From the NCBI GenBank assembly GCA_023362775.1, contig JALMGJ010000016.1, positions 4,453,001-4,517,000 of the forward strand: 64,000 bases of DNA, given 5' to 3'. The stretch comes from Charina bottae (Eukaryota; Chordata; Lepidosauria; Squamata; Charinaidae). Of this stretch, positions 12,140 through 21,387 are shown piece by piece. The notes below the pieces were generated by a model. It made no database searches. It was not told the origin of the DNA and was given only the letters and a program-made list of their open reading frames with translations. A program made the position numbers and the translations under genes. Each line of letters begins with the position of its first letter. The stretch's first letter is position 1.

Positions 12140-14254
12140 TTTTTTTCCCATAAGTTTTATTAAATTTTAAAATACATATTAAGAGCTAATACAAAAGAAA
12201 AGAAATAGAAATACAAAGTAAGAAAAAGGAAAAGAAAAAGTGAAGTCAAAAAATAACAAACAAAGAAAATATAGAAAATAGATGTCCTCCAATTTATCCT
12301 TGAACTTTAAGTACAACAATTAACTTTAAATGTTAGTCCTTCATACAATACACAGAAACTTTTCTTTGTCATATACCCTATGATTTCTATAATCCAATCT
12401 TCTGTTCTTCATATAGGTTTCGCCTTTCTTGATATCTTCCAACAATCCATCTCTGGTTTCTACTCCTTTGAATAGTAATCAAATGTTCATTGTTGCATCA
12501 ATTAAATGTTTTCCATTTACTCTTTCCATTTTTACATCTATATTTATATCTTCAATAAAGTCCAATTAGTATAACAAATAAAGGCCTTATCTACGTCTAA
12601 TAAAATACAGTATATTCTGTTCATGTTATGACTATATATTCCATTAATACATAATCTAACATATTACATAACATAATACATAATATAGCAAAAATACAAA
12701 ACCTAACATAACATATAACCTAATACATACAACATATTCTTGTAATAACCTACATTCTAATTCCATCTCATCATCTCATTGTCTTCTCATAAATGTGTCT
12801 CCAGAAAGAGTAATATATAATATCAACATATTTATTTATAATCTTGTATCTTACACTTAAAATATCATGTTTTTATGCATCTGTACAGTTTCTCATATCT
12901 GTGCTTACTCTGTGTACAATACCAAATCCGCATTTTCATTAACCTTGCATTCCAAATCAATATCAATAAATCTCCTGTTTAGGTTATGCCAATATCACAA
13001 TATGCAACTTGTTTATTTCTGTAACTCATGCGGGATGTCAAAATGTTTATTTTGCCATATCTATCAATTTGCATATTAAAATCTTCCTGTCTCAGCTGCC
13101 ACAGTGTATTTATGCCCAAACATTTAATAGACCACTTCCTGTAAAATATCATAATCTTCTTCTGTACCAATACATTCAAAGTCCTCTTTCCCTGTTTCTC
13201 TACTGGTTCGAAAGGTCTTTCCTCTGTTTCTAAATCTGTCCCTTGTATCTTCTGTTCCTGAGCCACCAAAACTATTAATATACGTTCTATGGATTTCTTA
13301 ATTTGCAAAAAAATTTTTCTGGTTTCTTCCTTAAAATCCTGAAGTGCTGTGAGAAATGCCATTATTTGTTATTCAAACCGTAATCAGCTGCCGTAGTCAA
13401 AACAAAAAATTTTCTCAGGGAGCAGGGAACAGCTGTTCTATTATTTATCAATAATGTCTATTTCTTTAAGTGAGAAAAGCTTTTAAAGTAAAAGATGAAA
13501 AAATTCCACAGAGCAGTATTTCAAACAGTTTGTAAAAGGAAAGATGAAAATATATTCCAAATGAAAGATAGTCCTTTCTAAAAAAAAGTAGAAAAAGAAA
13601 AAAAAAAAAGGTAAAGAGGCACACATTCTCTATACTTTATTCTTTATTCTTCTTTATTCTTCAGGCTGCAAGCTGCTTAACCCAAACAAACAATTTCTCA
13701 AAAGTCAGTTAGTTTGTCGAGTGAGAAATACCAACAAAGTCTCTTAAGTCCCAATTTCTCTGATACAAAAGAAAGGCAGAAAAATACAAACTTGTTCACT
13801 ATGTTGCCAAAATAAAATCTATCAAACTTCCACCAAAATTAATTATAGCAAAGAAAACACAAAATTAGCCAACATTTTGAACGAAGTCCAAAGATAAATT
13901 TTAGATATTAAAAATGTACTAATCTAAAAAAGAAAACTAATATAAAGTGGTCTAAAAGCTGGCTGTCACTCTTGTGTCTCCCAAGAGACTTACGTTCTCT
14001 GCAGAGCTAGGATCCTCTTTCGGCCATTTCACTGCATTCACCCCCGTTCTTCTCCGCGGTGGAAACAACAAAGAAAAACAGGAGTGGGCAATTACAATGG
14101 CTCTGTGAGCAATCTTCTGGTTCCCCCTTCTCCAGGGGGAAACTTCAGTGGTCTGTAGACCCCTGCAAACAAGATAGAAAGTTAGCCAGGTCTCAGAGCT
14201 CAGAGCTCTGAGAAACTCTGACTTGTCGAGCTGCCAGCCAGGCTTGGAGTGTAG
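12140..14254 (-). mobile_element. Inner L1-like insertion (2.1 kb)
   Basis: A second minus-strand L1-like element lies between 15-bp perfect TSDs inside the outer element. The 3' end shows a poly(T) run, then the complement of ..TTTAATAAAACTTATGGG. The body is strongly AT-rich, and a segment near 13000-13362 reads on the minus strand as a lysine/glutamate-rich, coiled-coil-like peptide beginning MAFLTALQDFKEETRK, possibly a remnant of an ORF1-like protein. No reverse transcriptase is visible, so this copy is also non-autonomous or deeply deleted. The 181-codon open frame 13952-14497 runs across the right insertion junction and is a chance chimera. Confidence 0.65.
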
Positions 14255-14269
14255 CTCAGTCTCAATCTT
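14255..14269. repeat. Target-site duplication of inner L1-like element (right)
   Basis: Exact copy of 12125-12139. Confidence 0.88.
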
Positions 14270-14997
14270 GTCAGGTAGAACTTGTTCCTCCTCTATAACA
14301 TCTTTGAGACACAGTCCCTCCATAGAGGCAGATGTCTCTGTTGACACTATAAAAATTAACTTCTGGATCCATTGTTCAAAAATATCCTTCAGTATGTTCA
14401 ATTTTAGAATATTTTGCTTTATTCTGTAATTGTAAGTCGATTTTTTTATCTTATTATTTTTTATAAAAGAAAATTCAATACAAAAGCATTTTCCCATGGG
14501 AAGGATTCTTTATAATTAATTCCAAAATTTTATTTCAAATTTATCTGAACCCTTAGTGCATTTGTAACTTTCTAAAACCAGAGTTTTAATCACATTGTGC
14601 TGCTTATTCCCACTTTTTTAAAAGTTAAACTTGTAGTTAAACCTTCTTTCACCAAGAATTGAAGGAAACTCACATGGTGTTCTCAGACTTGTCAATCCAA
14701 AGGTTCCTAATAGCTGCAAAGCAGTTAACAATCAATTTCCAAAAGTGATTAGAAAAGGAACACTTAGTGTCCTTTCAAAGCCACCAACTGCGGTTTGAGC
14801 AAGATGGCAATTCCCTCTTCTCCCAGAGCACTAAACCTGACAGAAACTGCTATCTTGCAGTCTCCTCATGAGGAGCAACTGTCTGGAGCACTTGTGGGTG
14901 ATATCAAGTCCTCTCCTTCTCCAGAGAGGAATTATTGAAGAGCCTGTCTACTTGTGGCTCTTCATTCCCCCGTGGTCCTCGGCTCTGCTTTTTGGAG

Positions 14998-15002
14998 CCA
15001 TC
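14998..15002. repeat. Gypsy target-site duplication, left (CCATC)
   Basis: The same five bases follow the 3' LTR at 20901-20905. Confidence 0.92.
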
Positions 15003-15359
15003 TGTCAGGGTTCATGTCTATGAATCCTGCCATTAGAATTAACCAGGGCATAGTGCTTGCATAGTAGTTAGGAGGGGGGATGGCAGTTGAGTGTTATGTC
15101 TGCTGCTGGAAGCTAGAGACAGCTCGGCCAAGGTCACGCACCTGCAACGGAGTGGAGATGGGACCGTTTGCTTCATGAGATCATCGTTGTTGAATTGGCG
15201 TGCAAGGGGGATGGTTAAGAGGGCATAGTTTGGCGGGAATTAGCATTCAAGTCTTTAGGAGTGCTTCAATGAACATGTATCCTTAATAAAGCTTTATCTG
15301 CATTTCAATGAATTGCATGGAGAAGTGTTTATTGGGACATTGTTGTTGAAATCATCACA
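15003..15359 (+). repeat. Gypsy 5' LTR
   Basis: Begins TGTCAGGG and ends ATCATCACA. A weak TATA-like TTAAGA lies at about 15215, about 30 bases before the likely start site near 15245. The AATAAA signal is at 15285-15290. It differs from the 3' LTR by T/A, A/T and T/C substitutions. Confidence 0.96.
15245..15256 (+). promoter_or_regulatory. Predicted 5' end of R / self-primer sequence
   Basis: ATTCAAGTCTTT is the exact reverse complement of the 12 bases at 15361-15372, two bases after the LTR. It lies about 30 bases downstream of the TATA-like box, where the transcript should begin. In Tf1 and sushi-type elements the first bases of the RNA fold back to prime reverse transcription. This arrangement matches that mechanism. 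Confidence 0.7.
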
Positions 15360-15360
15360 G

Positions 15361-15372
15361 AAAGACTTGAAT
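15361..15372 (+). promoter_or_regulatory. Primer-binding site, self-priming type
   Basis: AAAGACTTGAAT sits at the normal primer-binding position but lacks the TGG needed for a tRNA CCA end. It pairs perfectly with 15245-15256 in the LTR. Confidence 0.72.
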
Positions 15373-15462
15373 CTACAATCCAGTCGGTTTATCCTGAGGT
15401 TACAAGTGGTAACTCCAGTTAGTGCTCCTGAGTGAGAATCAGCTCGTACAAGCAATTTCAGC

Positions 15463-16878
15463 ATGGAAGAATCTATGGAATGTTTCCAGGCGGGGGAAGA
15501 GGAGCAACCAGGCAGTTCTTCAGGTTTGGAAGCGATTTCCAAGGAAGGGAAAAGTGCGGCTGCTGAACCCGAAGCGGCCAAGAAAAAAGCCTCCAAAAAG
15601 GGGTCTCGACAGAGTGGAGTTGAGGCTGCCGAACTAGCCATGGCACGCAACCCCAGAGTGGGAGCGGAATGGTCCGTGGGAATTGGAGGCGGCATCCAGG
15701 CTGGGATGGGGAAACGCACGGCTAAACCCAGAGTGACCCAGTCCCAGAGGATGGCTTCACTGGAAGTGAAGACTGCACGTATTGATTTTGAAATGGAGAC
15801 TATTAGTCACCAACTACAAACCCTTATTCAATCCGTGCAGCAACTGGCCCTGGCTCCGAAGCAGGAAGGGATCCCAGGGGTGGATTTACAACCTAAATTG
15901 ATGACCACGGCAGCAGAGAGTGGCACGTCTAGTGAGGGGGAGGAAGAGGAATTCTCCGGACCTGAGATGGAGGTGCCTCAACTGGCCGTAAGTGGATTAC
16001 AAAGGGGCCAACCTGGGGTGTTCGCGTTGAACAAATTGAAAACGAGATTTGATGGGGACCCAGGGAAATTGGCTTGCTTTATGACCCATGTCAGGGGTTT
16101 TATGGAGGAGTTTGAAGATTCTTTCTTAACGGAAGAGGCCAAAGTAAGGTATGTCTCAAGTTTCTTAGAAGGAGAGGCTGCTTTATGGCTGGTGGCGTTG
16201 CATGACTCCCACTCTCCAGATTTATTGACTTTTAATTGCTTTATGCTAGCCTTACGACGCCGGTTTGAAGATACCCTCTCTAAACTGTCAGCTAAGGTGC
16301 AACTGCAGCAGTTAAGCCAAGGGAACCGATCTGTTGCCGAATATGCAATGGAGTTTAAAAAGCTTATAGGAATGGTCCCAACCTGTCCCGAAGCTTTTCA
16401 GGTGGAATATTTCCAGATGGGGCTGAAACCAGAGATTTTAGAGATGGCAGCAGGACGAGGTGACCCTGACACCCTGGAAGAATGGATTCAATTAGCCGGC
16501 AGGGTTGAGAGCACCCAATTAAGACTGAGATCGTACAGGAAGCTGCATAGCTCGGGGAAAACCCCTTTGGGACAGCCACCGGCGAAGAAGCTGGCTAGAG
16601 CAAATGCTTGGGAAGAGGAAAAAGAACGCAGAGCAAAAAGGGGCTTGTGTTTCAAATGTGGCAAAGAGGGGCATCGCATTAGTAATTGCCCTCAGAAACC
16701 CTCTGCAGTAAAAGCAAAGCCAGACAGCCAGTTTTCCAAACCATCTAAGCTACAACCACGCAAGGGGACAGCTCATGCTCTGGATGAAAGCAAGACGCAG
16801 GAATTGGTTGGGGGAGAGAATGACTCCTCTGATGAAGAATTCATGCAGCTGGCGGAAAACGAGCGAGGTCTGGCTTGA
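15463..16878 (+). CDS. gag: Gag polyprotein of the gypsy element
   Basis: A 471-residue capsid precursor that would assemble the cytoplasmic virus-like particle and package the element RNA. Residues 1-90 are charged and low in complexity (KKKASKKGSR). Residues about 190-345 are a retrotransposon-gag capsid domain (LKTRFDGDPGKLACFM, FLEGEAALWLVAL, LSQGNRSVAEYAMEFKKL). A CCHC zinc knuckle, C396-C399-H404-C409 (CFKCGKEGHRISNC), binds nucleic acid. The ATG at 15463 is the first in-frame start, 103 bases after the LTR. The frame is intact and ends at TGA 16876-16878. The pol frame overlaps it by about 40 bases. Confidence 0.95.
   Translation: MEESMECFQAGEEEQPGSSSGLEAISKEGKSAAAEPEAAKKKASKKGSRQSGVEAAELAMARNPRVGAEWSVGIGGGIQAGMGKRTAKPRVTQSQRMASLEVKTARIDFEMETISHQLQTLIQSVQQLALAPKQEGIPGVDLQPKLMTTAAESGTSSEGEEEEFSGPEMEVPQLAVSGLQRGQPGVFALNKLKTRFDGDPGKLACFMTHVRGFMEEFEDSFLTEEAKVRYVSSFLEGEAALWLVALHDSHSPDLLTFNCFMLALRRRFEDTLSKLSAKVQLQQLSQGNRSVAEYAMEFKKLIGMVPTCPEAFQVEYFQMGLKPEILEMAAGRGDPDTLEEWIQLAGRVESTQLRLRSYRKLHSSGKTPLGQPPAKKLARANAWEEEKERRAKRGLCFKCGKEGHRISNCPQKPSAVKAKPDSQFSKPSKLQPRKGTAHALDESKTQELVGGENDSSDEEFMQLAENERGLA
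16836..16878 (+). promoter_or_regulatory. Gag-pol overlap with candidate -1 frameshift site
   Basis: The pol frame is -1 relative to gag and is open from 16836, after a TGA at 16833-16835. Gag ends at 16878. The overlap contains GGAAAAC (16854-16860), whose A-site half AAAAC is slippery but whose P-site half is imperfect. A frameshift is expected because pol has no ATG near its beginning, but the exact slip site is uncertain. Confidence 0.5.
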
Positions 16879-19679
16879 AGTGCGCCGGGGGCCAGGCCTT
16901 TACAGATCGGCGCTCCGATCCGCTGGTGAGTGGAGATTGTCCTACCATGCAGGTTAAGATAAAGCTTGAAACTTTAGATGGGAGGGATCAGAACAATTTG
17001 ATGGCAATGCTGGACTCGGGGTGCTCAAGATGTTTGATGCATCCTGCCATTGTTACAGGACTGAGACTTAAGTTGCATAAGTTAAAAGTTCCCATCATAT
17101 TTTGTCAGTTGGATGGATCAGATATGAAAGGGGGTCCAGTGGAATACTATACAGAAGCCCTAAAAATGACTATTGGGACGCATCAAGAGACTATTAGGTT
17201 CATTGTGGCTCCCATTTCCAATCAGCCCATAGTATTGGGGCTCAAATGGTTGAGGGAGCGTAACCCTCAGATTGACTGGGTTTCTGGAGAAATGGAATTT
17301 GCAGATGGCTCATATTTGGGAGTTGAGCGGGAAACTGCAGGACTCTGTGTGGTGCGGGAGCTAGCTCAAGCAGCGGTGGCCCCGTCAGTGTATGAGGAGG
17401 AGGGGGAGATTTTTGTAGAGACGGAGTCAGACCAGATGCCCCCTCATCGGAAAACAGACTGTTCTTTGCAATTGGAGCCTGGGGCAGTGTTGCCTAAACC
17501 TAAGTTGTATTCAATGACTCATAAAGAACTGCAAGAGCTGAGGAATTTTATAGATAAGAACCTAAAGCGGGGGTTTATTGAGCCTTCCACCTCACCCACG
17601 GCTGCTCCGGTATTATTCAGGAAAAAGAAAGATGGCTCCTTAAGGCTTTGTACGGACTATAGGGGGTTGAATGCTATTTGTATTTCTAATCAATATCCGC
17701 TACCTTTGATGAAAGATATGCTGGCTCAACTGACCAAAGGGAAAATATTCACCAAGCTGGATTTGAGAGAAGCGTATTTTAGAGTACGCATAAAAGAAGG
17801 GGATGAGTGGAAGACCGCCTTTAATTGCCAATTGGGTTGTTTTCAATATAAAGTCATGCCGTTCGGATTAAGGGGCGGGCCTGGAGTCTTCATGAGCTTA
17901 ATTAATGAGGTTCTGCATGAATTCCTGTACCAGGGGGTATTGGTATATTTGGATGATATATTAATATACACAGAGACCATGGAACAACATGTAAAACTAG
18001 TAAAAGCAGTACTCAGAAAGCTTTTAGAAAACAAATTGTATGTTAAGTTGTCTAAATGTGAATTTCACAAAGAAAAACTGGACTTTCTAGGCTACAGAAT
18101 ATCTCATCAGGGCTTAGAAATGGATCCCGCCAAAGTCAAAGATGTATTGGCGTGGGAAACCCCCAGAACAAAAAAGCAATTACAAGCTTTTCTGGGTTTT
18201 GCAAACTTTTATCGCCAGTTCATTCCTGCGTTCGCCAAGATTGCGTTACCATTAACCGATATGTTAAAAACCAAGAAATCGGCTGATGGCGTATTAGCAA
18301 ATAAGCCTCAAACGAAATTAAAATGGACGCCAGCATGCCAAACGGCTTTTGAACAACTGAAGCAGTTGTTCACTGCAGAACCCGTTTTAAAACATCCTAA
18401 TCCAGAACGTCCTTTTGTGATCCAGACAGACGCGTCCAATTCTGCGATTGGATGCATATTATTGCAAAAAGACAATAATGATCAATTACGGCCTTGTGCA
18501 TATATTTCTCGTAAATTTACTGAGGCTGAACAACGTTGGTTGGTTTGGGAAAAGGAAGCTTTTGCAGTGCGACATGCTCTAGCTACATGGCGACACCTGC
18601 TGGAGGGTTCACCTCATCCATTTGAAGTCTTTACTGACCATAAAAACTTGGAAGCACTTAAAACGCCTCGGAAATTAAATCCTAAACAAATCCGTTGGGC
18701 TGAGTTTTTCAGTAGGTTTAATTTCACCTTAAAGTATTTGCCAGCTGGGAAAAACTTTTTAGCGGATGCGTTGTCTAGGTTACCACAACATGACACTCAA
18801 ACAGAACTGGTGGTATCTACAGTCATGTCTCCGCAACAATTGGGATTATCGAACCAGGAGGAGCCTGGTCCAGAAAGCACTAGACCACCTACACCTGTAC
18901 AGTTGCAAGGGAACGTGGCTCTCACTAGAAGCAAGGCCAAACCACCGAAAAACCCATGTGAACCTTCCCTAGAAAAAGAACTTAAGGCCGCTATAGAGAC
19001 TGATGATTGGTGGAAGGAGCATAAGCAAACTTTAACTGAAACGAATGGGGTGTGGTGGAACGGAGACAGATTATATGTTCCGGAGACTGTGAGAAAGGCT
19101 ATTTTACAACGTTGTCATGATAGCAAAATTGCTGGACATTTCGGATTTGTAAAAACTTTACATTTGGTTAGAAGGCAATTTTGGTGGCCAACATTGAGGA
19201 AAGATGTAAAACAATATGTTTTGTCATGTCATGTTTGTGCTTCCATGAAAAAAGTGCCCGGGAAACCGGTGGGGCTGTTGCAGACTGTAGCTGAGCCAAC
19301 AAGCCCATGGAAGCAAATTTCAATGGATTTCATTGTGGACTTACCAGAGAGTAAAGGCAAGACTGTAATATGGGTAGTGACTGACTTATTCTCTAAGCAA
19401 GCTCATTTTATTCCTTGTAAAGGATTGCCATCTGCTGGTCAACTGGCAAAGTTATTCATTTTGCATATCTACCAAGCACACGGTGCCCCCTTGCGGATTA
19501 TCAGCGATCGCGGAAGTCAGTTTACCGCCAAATTTTGGAAATCATTTTTAAAATTGATTGGCACTGAGCAGGGTCTCACCTCTGGGCACCACCCCCAGGG
19601 GAATGGGGCTTGCGAACGACTTAACTCCGTATTGGAACAGTATTTACGGTGTTACATTAGTCATCAGCAAGATAATTAG
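16836..19679 (+). CDS. pol: Pol polyprotein (protease, RT, RNase H, integrase), stops early
   Basis: Residues are counted from codon 16875. The aspartic protease has its active-site DSG at residue 47. The reverse transcriptase carries LDLREAYFRVRI, FGLRGGPGVFM and the catalytic YLDD at 358-361. RNase H has TDAS with Asp519 and the FTDHKNLEAL motif. Integrase has an HHCC zinc finger (H748, H755, C785, C788) and the catalytic triad D818, D878, E914 (35 residues between the last two). All catalytic residues are present. The frame ends at TAG 19677-19679, inside the integrase C-terminal part, and the same frame continues without a shift to 20384. It is expressed as a Gag-Pol fusion if the -1 shift at the overlap occurs. 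Confidence 0.93.
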   Translation, partial: RIHAAGGKRARSGLKCAGGQAFTDRRSDPLVSGDCPTMQVKIKLETLDGRDQNNLMAMLDSGCSRCLMHPAIVTGLRLKLHKLKVPIIFCQLDGSDMKGGPVEYYTEALKMTIGTHQETIRFIVAPISNQPIVLGLKWLRERNPQIDWVSGEMEFADGSYLGVERETAGLCVVRELAQAAVAPSVYEEEGEIFVETESDQMPPHRKTDCSLQLEPGAVLPKPKLYSMTHKELQELRNFIDKNLKRGFIEPSTSPTAAPVLFRKKKDGSLRLCTDYRGLNAICISNQYPLPLMKDMLAQLTKGKIFTKLDLREAYFRVRIKEGDEWKTAFNCQLGCFQYKVMPFGLRGGPGVFMSLINEVLHEFLYQGVLVYLDDILIYTETMEQHVKLVKAVLRKLLENKLYVKLSKCEFHKEKLDFLGYRISHQGLEMDPAKVKDVLAWETPRTKKQLQAFLGFANFYRQFIPAFAKIALPLTDMLKTKKSADGVLANKPQTKLKWTPACQTAFEQLKQLFTAEPVLKHPNPERPFVIQTDASNSAIGCILLQKDNNDQLRPCAYISRKFTEAEQRWLVWEKEAFAVRHALATWRHLLEGSPHPFEVFTDHKNLEALKTPRKLNPKQIRWAEFFSRFNFTLKYLPAGKNFLADALSRLPQHDTQTELVVSTVMSPQQLGLSNQEEPGPESTRPPTPVQLQGNVALTRSKAKPPKNPCEPSLEKELKAAIETDDWWKEHKQTLTETNGVWWNGDRLYVPETVRKAILQRCHDSKIAGHFGFVKTLHLVRRQFWWPTLRKDVKQYVLSCHVCASMKKVPGKPVGLLQTVAEPTSPWKQISMDFIVDLPESKGKTVIWVVTDLFSKQAHFIPCKGLPSAGQLAKLFILHIYQAHGAPLRIISDRGSQFTAKFWKSFLKLIGTEQGLTSGHHPQGNGACERLNSVLEQYLRCYISHQQDN

Positions 19680-20384
19680 GTGGAGTTGTTACCTTTTGCT
19701 GAGGTGGCTTATAATAATGCTGTTCATCAGAGCACTGGATTTTCTCCATTCAAAGTAGCTACGGGTCAGGATTTTGTACCTATTCCTGAACTACCTGACC
19801 CTGCCATGATTCAACAGACTGATCCTGTACTGGCAGATGAATGGATTACAAAGATACGATCAAATTGGCCTATAATGTTGAATATATTGCAGGAGGCCAA
19901 AGATTCTTACAAAGCGTTTGCTGATCGTAAACGGGCTCCAGAATGGCCTTTAGTGGTGGGAGAAAAGGTTTACCTGTCTACAAAACATTTGAAATCAACT
20001 CAGCCATCCAAAAAACTGGGGCCTAAGTTTATTGGCCCTTTTCCTATTGTGAAAGTGATCAACCCGGTGGCCGCTCAGTTAGACTTGCCAAAGAACCTTC
20101 GTAGAGTACATCCTGTCTTCCACATCAGTTTACTGAAACCAGTTAAACCTGCTCATCAATGGCATCCAGATCCAGTGACGGCTCCACCTATCATGGTGGG
20201 AGATAATGAGCATTTTGAGATTGTGAACATTTTGGACTCCAGAATGCACAGAGGAAAATTACAGTATTTGGTTCAATGGAAACATTTGCCTGTGGGGTTT
20301 GAGGAGTGGGTTGATAAAATCCATGTTTCAGCGCCAAGGTTATTAAAGAAATTCCATGATCAATTCCCTGCTAAACCTGGTTAA
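19680..20384 (+). pseudogene. Integrase C-terminus and chromodomain after the stop
   Basis: This is the remainder of pol, in the same frame as 16875-19679 and cut off by the TAG just before it. It starts VELLPFAEVAYNNAVHQ, the conserved helix after the integrase core, and continues with the GPFPIVKVINPVAAQLDL region. At about residue 175 it has a chromodomain (HFEIVNILDSR, LQYLVQWKHLP, EEWVDKIHV). Chromodomains on integrase ends steer insertion toward particular chromatin marks and define the chromoviruses. The frame ends at TAA 20382-20384. With the stop upstream, this copy probably cannot integrate on its own. Confidence 0.92.
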
Positions 20385-20543
20385 CTGCACAATTGTTATT
20401 GTTTCTGTTTTTCAGATCTCAGTGCCTCCCATTGTCTTGCAGCCTGAAGATTTTTGGAATTGTTCCATCTGCCTTTATGTATACTTATACTTTCTCACCT
20501 TTCTGGTTCTTTGCATACTACTCTTTCTTTTGGAAGGTCGGCA
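20385..20543 (+). other. Gypsy 3' untranslated region
   Basis: T-rich, without coding potential. A short purine stretch (TTTTGGAAGGTCGG, near 20528-20541) next to the 3' LTR is the only polypurine-tract candidate and is weak. Confidence 0.7.
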
Positions 20544-20900
20544 TGTCAGGGTTCATGTCTATGAATCCTGCCATTAGAATAAACCAGGGCATAGTGCTTG
20601 CATAGTAGTTAGGAGGGGGGATGGCAGTTGAGTGTTATGTCTGCTGCTGGAAGCTAGAGACAGCTCGGCCAAGGTCACGCACCTGCTACGGAGTGGAGAT
20701 GGGACCGTTTGCTTCATGAGATCATCGTTGTTGAATTGGCGCGCAAGGGGGATGGTTAAGAGGGCATAGTTTGGCGGGAATTAGCATTCAAGTCTTTAGG
20801 AGTGCTTCAATGAACATGTATCCTTAATAAAGCTTTATCTGCATTTCAATGAATTGCATGGAGAAGTGTTTATTGGGACATTGTTGTTGAAATCATCACA
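20544..20900 (+). repeat. Gypsy 3' LTR
   Basis: 357 bp, the same ends as the 5' LTR, with AATAAA at 20826-20831. Followed by the CCATC duplication at 20901-20905. Confidence 0.96.
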
Positions 20901-20935
20901 CCATCTTCAGTCTGCCATTTCTTCCTCGAGGAGCC

Positions 20936-20953
20936 CAGACATTTTCTGATTCA
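20936..20953. repeat. Target-site duplication, right copy (18 bp)
   Basis: Exact copy of 11440-11457, at the 5' end of the outer L1-like element. Confidence 0.85.
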
Positions 20954-21112
20954 GAAGAATCTGCTGGTGGAATGGGGAACAGAATATATTTATCGATTCC
21001 TTCTCTTCCTGGGGTCCCATATGACTTCCAAGAATTTGTGCCATAGGGTTCAGGAGCTCTCTGGAGTAGCACGGGAGTTGGTATTTCGAGCTGTAGGGCA
21101 GGGGAGAAATTA

Positions 21113-21120
21113 GTCTAAAC
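21113..21120. repeat. hAT target-site duplication, left (GTCTAAAC)
   Basis: The identical 8 bases follow the element at 22592-22599. Eight bases is the hAT superfamily length. Confidence 0.92.
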
Positions 21121-21194
21121 CAGGGGTCGGCAAACTTTTTATGCCGGGAGACATTTTGACATGCTCGTGCACATTTTGAAATGCTCGAGAGCCA

Positions 21195-21308
21195 GGGGGC
21201 GGGGTTTGTGGGCGGGGGCCAATCACATGGAAGGGGGCGGGGTTTGCGGGCGGGGGCCAATCACGTGGAAGGGGGCGGGGTTTGCGGGCGGGAGCCAATC
21301 ACACGTCT
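21195..21308 (+). repeat. Three tandem 38-bp GC-box / CCAAT-box units
   Basis: Units begin at 21195, 21233 and 21271. Each reads GGGGGCGGGGTTTG, then GGGCGGG (or GGGAG) and GCCAATCAC. A fourth, shorter unit (GGGGGCGGGATCCAATCGCG) lies at 22478-22506. GC boxes next to CCAAT boxes are the hallmark of CpG-island promoters, so the units could bind Sp1- and NF-Y-type factors. Function is inference. Confidence 0.8.
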
Positions 21309-21387
21309 TATTGGGGTAGGTGGGAGGGCAAATCTGTTTGGGAGGGTCGGGGGTCCTCCTCGGCGAGCCCGGCCTACAGAGCCGATG

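Larger units (their letters stand above)
15003..20900 (+). mobile_element. Full-length Ty3/gypsy LTR retrotransposon (chromovirus type)
   Basis: A complete 5.9-kb element: two 357-bp LTRs differing at only three positions, the CCATC TSD, gag (15463-16878), pol in the -1 frame (protease, RT, RNase H, integrase) and a C-terminal chromodomain. The low LTR divergence marks it as the youngest-looking large element here. It inserted into the outer L1-like element. The only clear lesion is one in-frame stop inside the integrase region. The protease/RT region (LDGS..GGPVEYYT, KWLRERNPQIDW) and the chromodomain place it near the vertebrate sushi-type chromoviruses, the group from which the domesticated PEG10/RTL genes derive. 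That placement is inference from motifs. Confidence 0.96.
11458..20935 (-). mobile_element. Outer L1-like element hosting two later insertions
   Basis: Between an 18-bp perfect TSD lies a minus-strand L1-like element. Its own sequence is only about 1.45 kb: 11458-12139, 14270-15002 and 20906-20935. Its 3' end (left) is T-rich on the minus strand and ends with TTAATAAAATTACTATAAAAA. Its 5' end (right, minus-strand CTCCTCGAGGAAGAAATGGC) looks like an L1-type 5' leader with TGAAGATGGCTCC. Between them there is no recognisable endonuclease or reverse transcriptase, so this is an internally deleted, non-autonomous copy. Assignment to L1 is inferred from the long TSD, the T-rich 3' tail and the poly(A)-type end. 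The exact family is unknown. Confidence 0.65.

Noticed and set aside
13952..14497. 181-codon minus-strand open frame
   Set aside because: It crosses the right insertion junction of the inner L1-like element (TSD at 14255-14269), so it is a chance fusion of two repeats.
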